Assembly: GCF_001280505.1 (NCBI RefSeq)
Contig: NZ_LBIO01000058.1
Location: forward strand, 147,033 to 211,032
DNA: 64,000 nucleotides
DNA from: Mangrovimonas sp. TPBH4
GTDB lineage: Bacteria; Bacteroidota; Bacteroidia; Flavobacteriales; Flavobacteriaceae
Direction: 5' to 3'
Below are positions 62,924 through 64,000 of this stretch, one piece after another. The notes beneath the pieces were generated by a model. That model ran no database searches, was not told the origin of the DNA, and worked only from the letters and a program-made list of their open reading frames with translations. The translations under genes and the position numbers were made by a program. How positions within the stretch are numbered: the stretch's first letter is position 1; every line of letters begins with the position of its first letter.

Positions 62924-63904
62924 CTAAATTAATTGATTACGATTTTGATGCAAAGGCCTTAATTGAGAATAAAGTCTAATAAGATATTCAAAAACGGTAA
63001 TTGGAAGAAATCTGGCAAGTGTTAATTGAAAAGAAGTGTTGCTTTTCTGTATATAATTTTCAATAATTAAATTTTTTATAAATTTCCTATGTTTGAAGGA
63101 ATCATCAATAAGTGAATAATAGTTAAGCATCTTGTAATTATAGAGCAATATTTTTAAAAGGAAGATTCTAGTAATGAGTTTAAGTTCTATATCTTCTTCT
63201 TTTTGGACTCTTTCATATAGATACAATGCCGCATCGATAGAATCTAATGTTTTGATTTTATATGCTCCTCTTGTGATACTTTCATCTCCAATGAAATAGT
63301 TGTAGAATTTACTTGATAAATAAACTGATTTCTTAATTTGTTTAAATACTTGGTAAGTGAAATAAACATCTTCTGAGTTTTTCCCTTTAACAAAAAATAT
63401 GTTTTCCAGTGATTTTTTGGTATATAATCTTCTCCAAACTGAAAAATTTTGATTTTTGACAATTCTTCTCAGAGCTTGTAACCTGTCTTCTATTATTAAA
63501 ACACTATCATATCTGAAAGAACTGCGAACTGTGCCCGTAGTTTCTAGCAGGTTACATTCGACAATATCCGCATCATATTTTTTTAATGCTTGTAACATGG
63601 TTTTGAACATATCTTTTTCAACCCAATCATCACTGTCAACAAAACCTATATAATTTCCAGAAGCTATGTTTAGACCACTATTTCTGGCACCACTTAATCC
63701 TTGGTTTTTTTGATGGATAACTAAAACCCTATTGTCCAATTGAGAATAAATATCACATATGAGGCCACTTCCATCCAAAGAGCCATCGTTGATAAGTATA
63801 ATTTCCAAATTCTGAAACGATTGATTTATTATGCTATCAACACATCTATGAAGGTATTTTTCCACATTGAATACAGGTACTATAATGCTAATTTTTGGCT
63901 TCAC
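62924..63904 (-). CDS. GT2-family glycosyltransferase
   Basis: 326 residues. SIIVPVFNVEKYLHRCVDSII (about 6-26), EIILINDGSLDGS (about 34-46) and the metal motif VDSDDW (about 93-98) are the GT-A hallmarks. The C-terminal part is helical and basic. It begins the visible part of the operon; upstream bases 63905-64000 show no promoter and the cluster probably continues past the right edge. Confidence 0.88.
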   Translation of the reverse strand: MKPKISIIVPVFNVEKYLHRCVDSIINQSFQNLEIILINDGSLDGSGLICDIYSQLDNRVLVIHQKNQGLSGARNSGLNIASGNYIGFVDSDDWVEKDMFKTMLQALKKYDADIVECNLLETTGTVRSSFRYDSVLIIEDRLQALRRIVKNQNFSVWRRLYTKKSLENIFFVKGKNSEDVYFTYQVFKQIKKSVYLSSKFYNYFIGDESITRGAYKIKTLDSIDAALYLYERVQKEEDIELKLITRIFLLKILLYNYKMLNYYSLIDDSFKHRKFIKNLIIENYIQKSNTSFQLTLARFLPITVFEYLIRLYSQLRPLHQNRNQLI

Positions 63905-64000
63905 AATAATATTAATGAAATTATTTTGTTAGACACTTGGTTTAAATTTTTGATGATATATTGTATGATGAATTAAAATTTACTTCTACTAATTTAAGCC

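Noticed and set aside
38742..63904. An exosortase/PEP-CTERM-type exopolysaccharide locus, because of FemAB-like and AsnB-like genes
   Set aside because: No exosortase and no PEP-CTERM-type sorting tail was seen in the window, and Wzx, Wzy and Wza/Wzc explain export.
1..64000. CRISPR arrays, tRNA or rRNA genes, insertion sequences, integrases, prophage genes
   Set aside because: No regularly spaced repeats, cloverleaf genes, transposase or integrase motifs were found by reading the sequence; a covariance-model scan would be needed to exclude small RNAs.

Overview
The window comes from a member of the Bacteroidota, most probably a marine-type Flavobacteriaceae. The evidence is the low GC content, promoters of the TTTG / TAnnTTTG type instead of sigma70 boxes, a secreted protein with a type IX secretion (T9SS type A) sorting domain, a BatA-type von Willebrand protein, Bacteroidota-only small lipoproteins, and the compact parE-parC locus. 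No rRNA, tRNA, CRISPR array, insertion sequence, integrase or phage gene was recognised. No gene-free stretch exceeds 300 bases.

Layout. 1-8.3 kb: tail of a Bcp-type peroxiredoxin, a conserved Bacteroidota protein, a metallo-beta-lactamase-fold hydrolase, an esterase, a degenerate dihydroorotase, a BatA/vWA membrane protein and a GT2 glycosyltransferase. 8.3-16.5 kb: M61 peptidase, T9SS cargo, S10 carboxypeptidase, TIGR02757 protein, MarC, LolD and FolE. 16.5-21.7 kb: a probable metal-linked TonB receptor with a His-rich small protein and a lipoprotein, then small membrane or DUF proteins. 21.8-26.8 kb: serine biosynthesis (serA, serC), LuxC-type acyl-CoA reductase, ferredoxin, YchF. 26.9-33.4 kb: parE, a small membrane protein, parC, TerC and a lipoprotein. 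33.4-38.7 kb: an XRE regulator divergent from an M14 carboxypeptidase, Lrp regulator, DinB protein, aroB, proline dehydrogenase.

From 38.7 kb to the right edge (over 25 kb, almost all on the minus strand) lies a surface polysaccharide cluster. It holds Wza/Wzc export proteins, a PglF/FlaA1-type dehydratase, a DegT aminotransferase, two PglC/WcaJ-type initiating sugar-phosphate transferases, GT2 and GT4 glycosyltransferases, a Wzy-like polymerase and a Wzx-like flippase. It also carries unusual tailoring genes: an ATP-grasp ligase, two GNAT/FemAB-like acyltransferases, a NodU/CmcH carbamoyltransferase, a JmjC/cupin-8 oxygenase-like protein and an AsnB-type amidotransferase. The suggested route is a diamino-sugar-type primer, assembly and Wzx flipping, Wzy polymerisation and Wza/Wzc export, with carbamoyl, amide and acyl decoration.

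The two most distinctive signals outside that cluster are an array of TTACA-N2-TGTAA-like palindromes between the XRE regulator and the M14 peptidase (33.8-34.1 kb), and a dihydroorotase homologue that has lost most of its metal ligands (4.0-5.2 kb).
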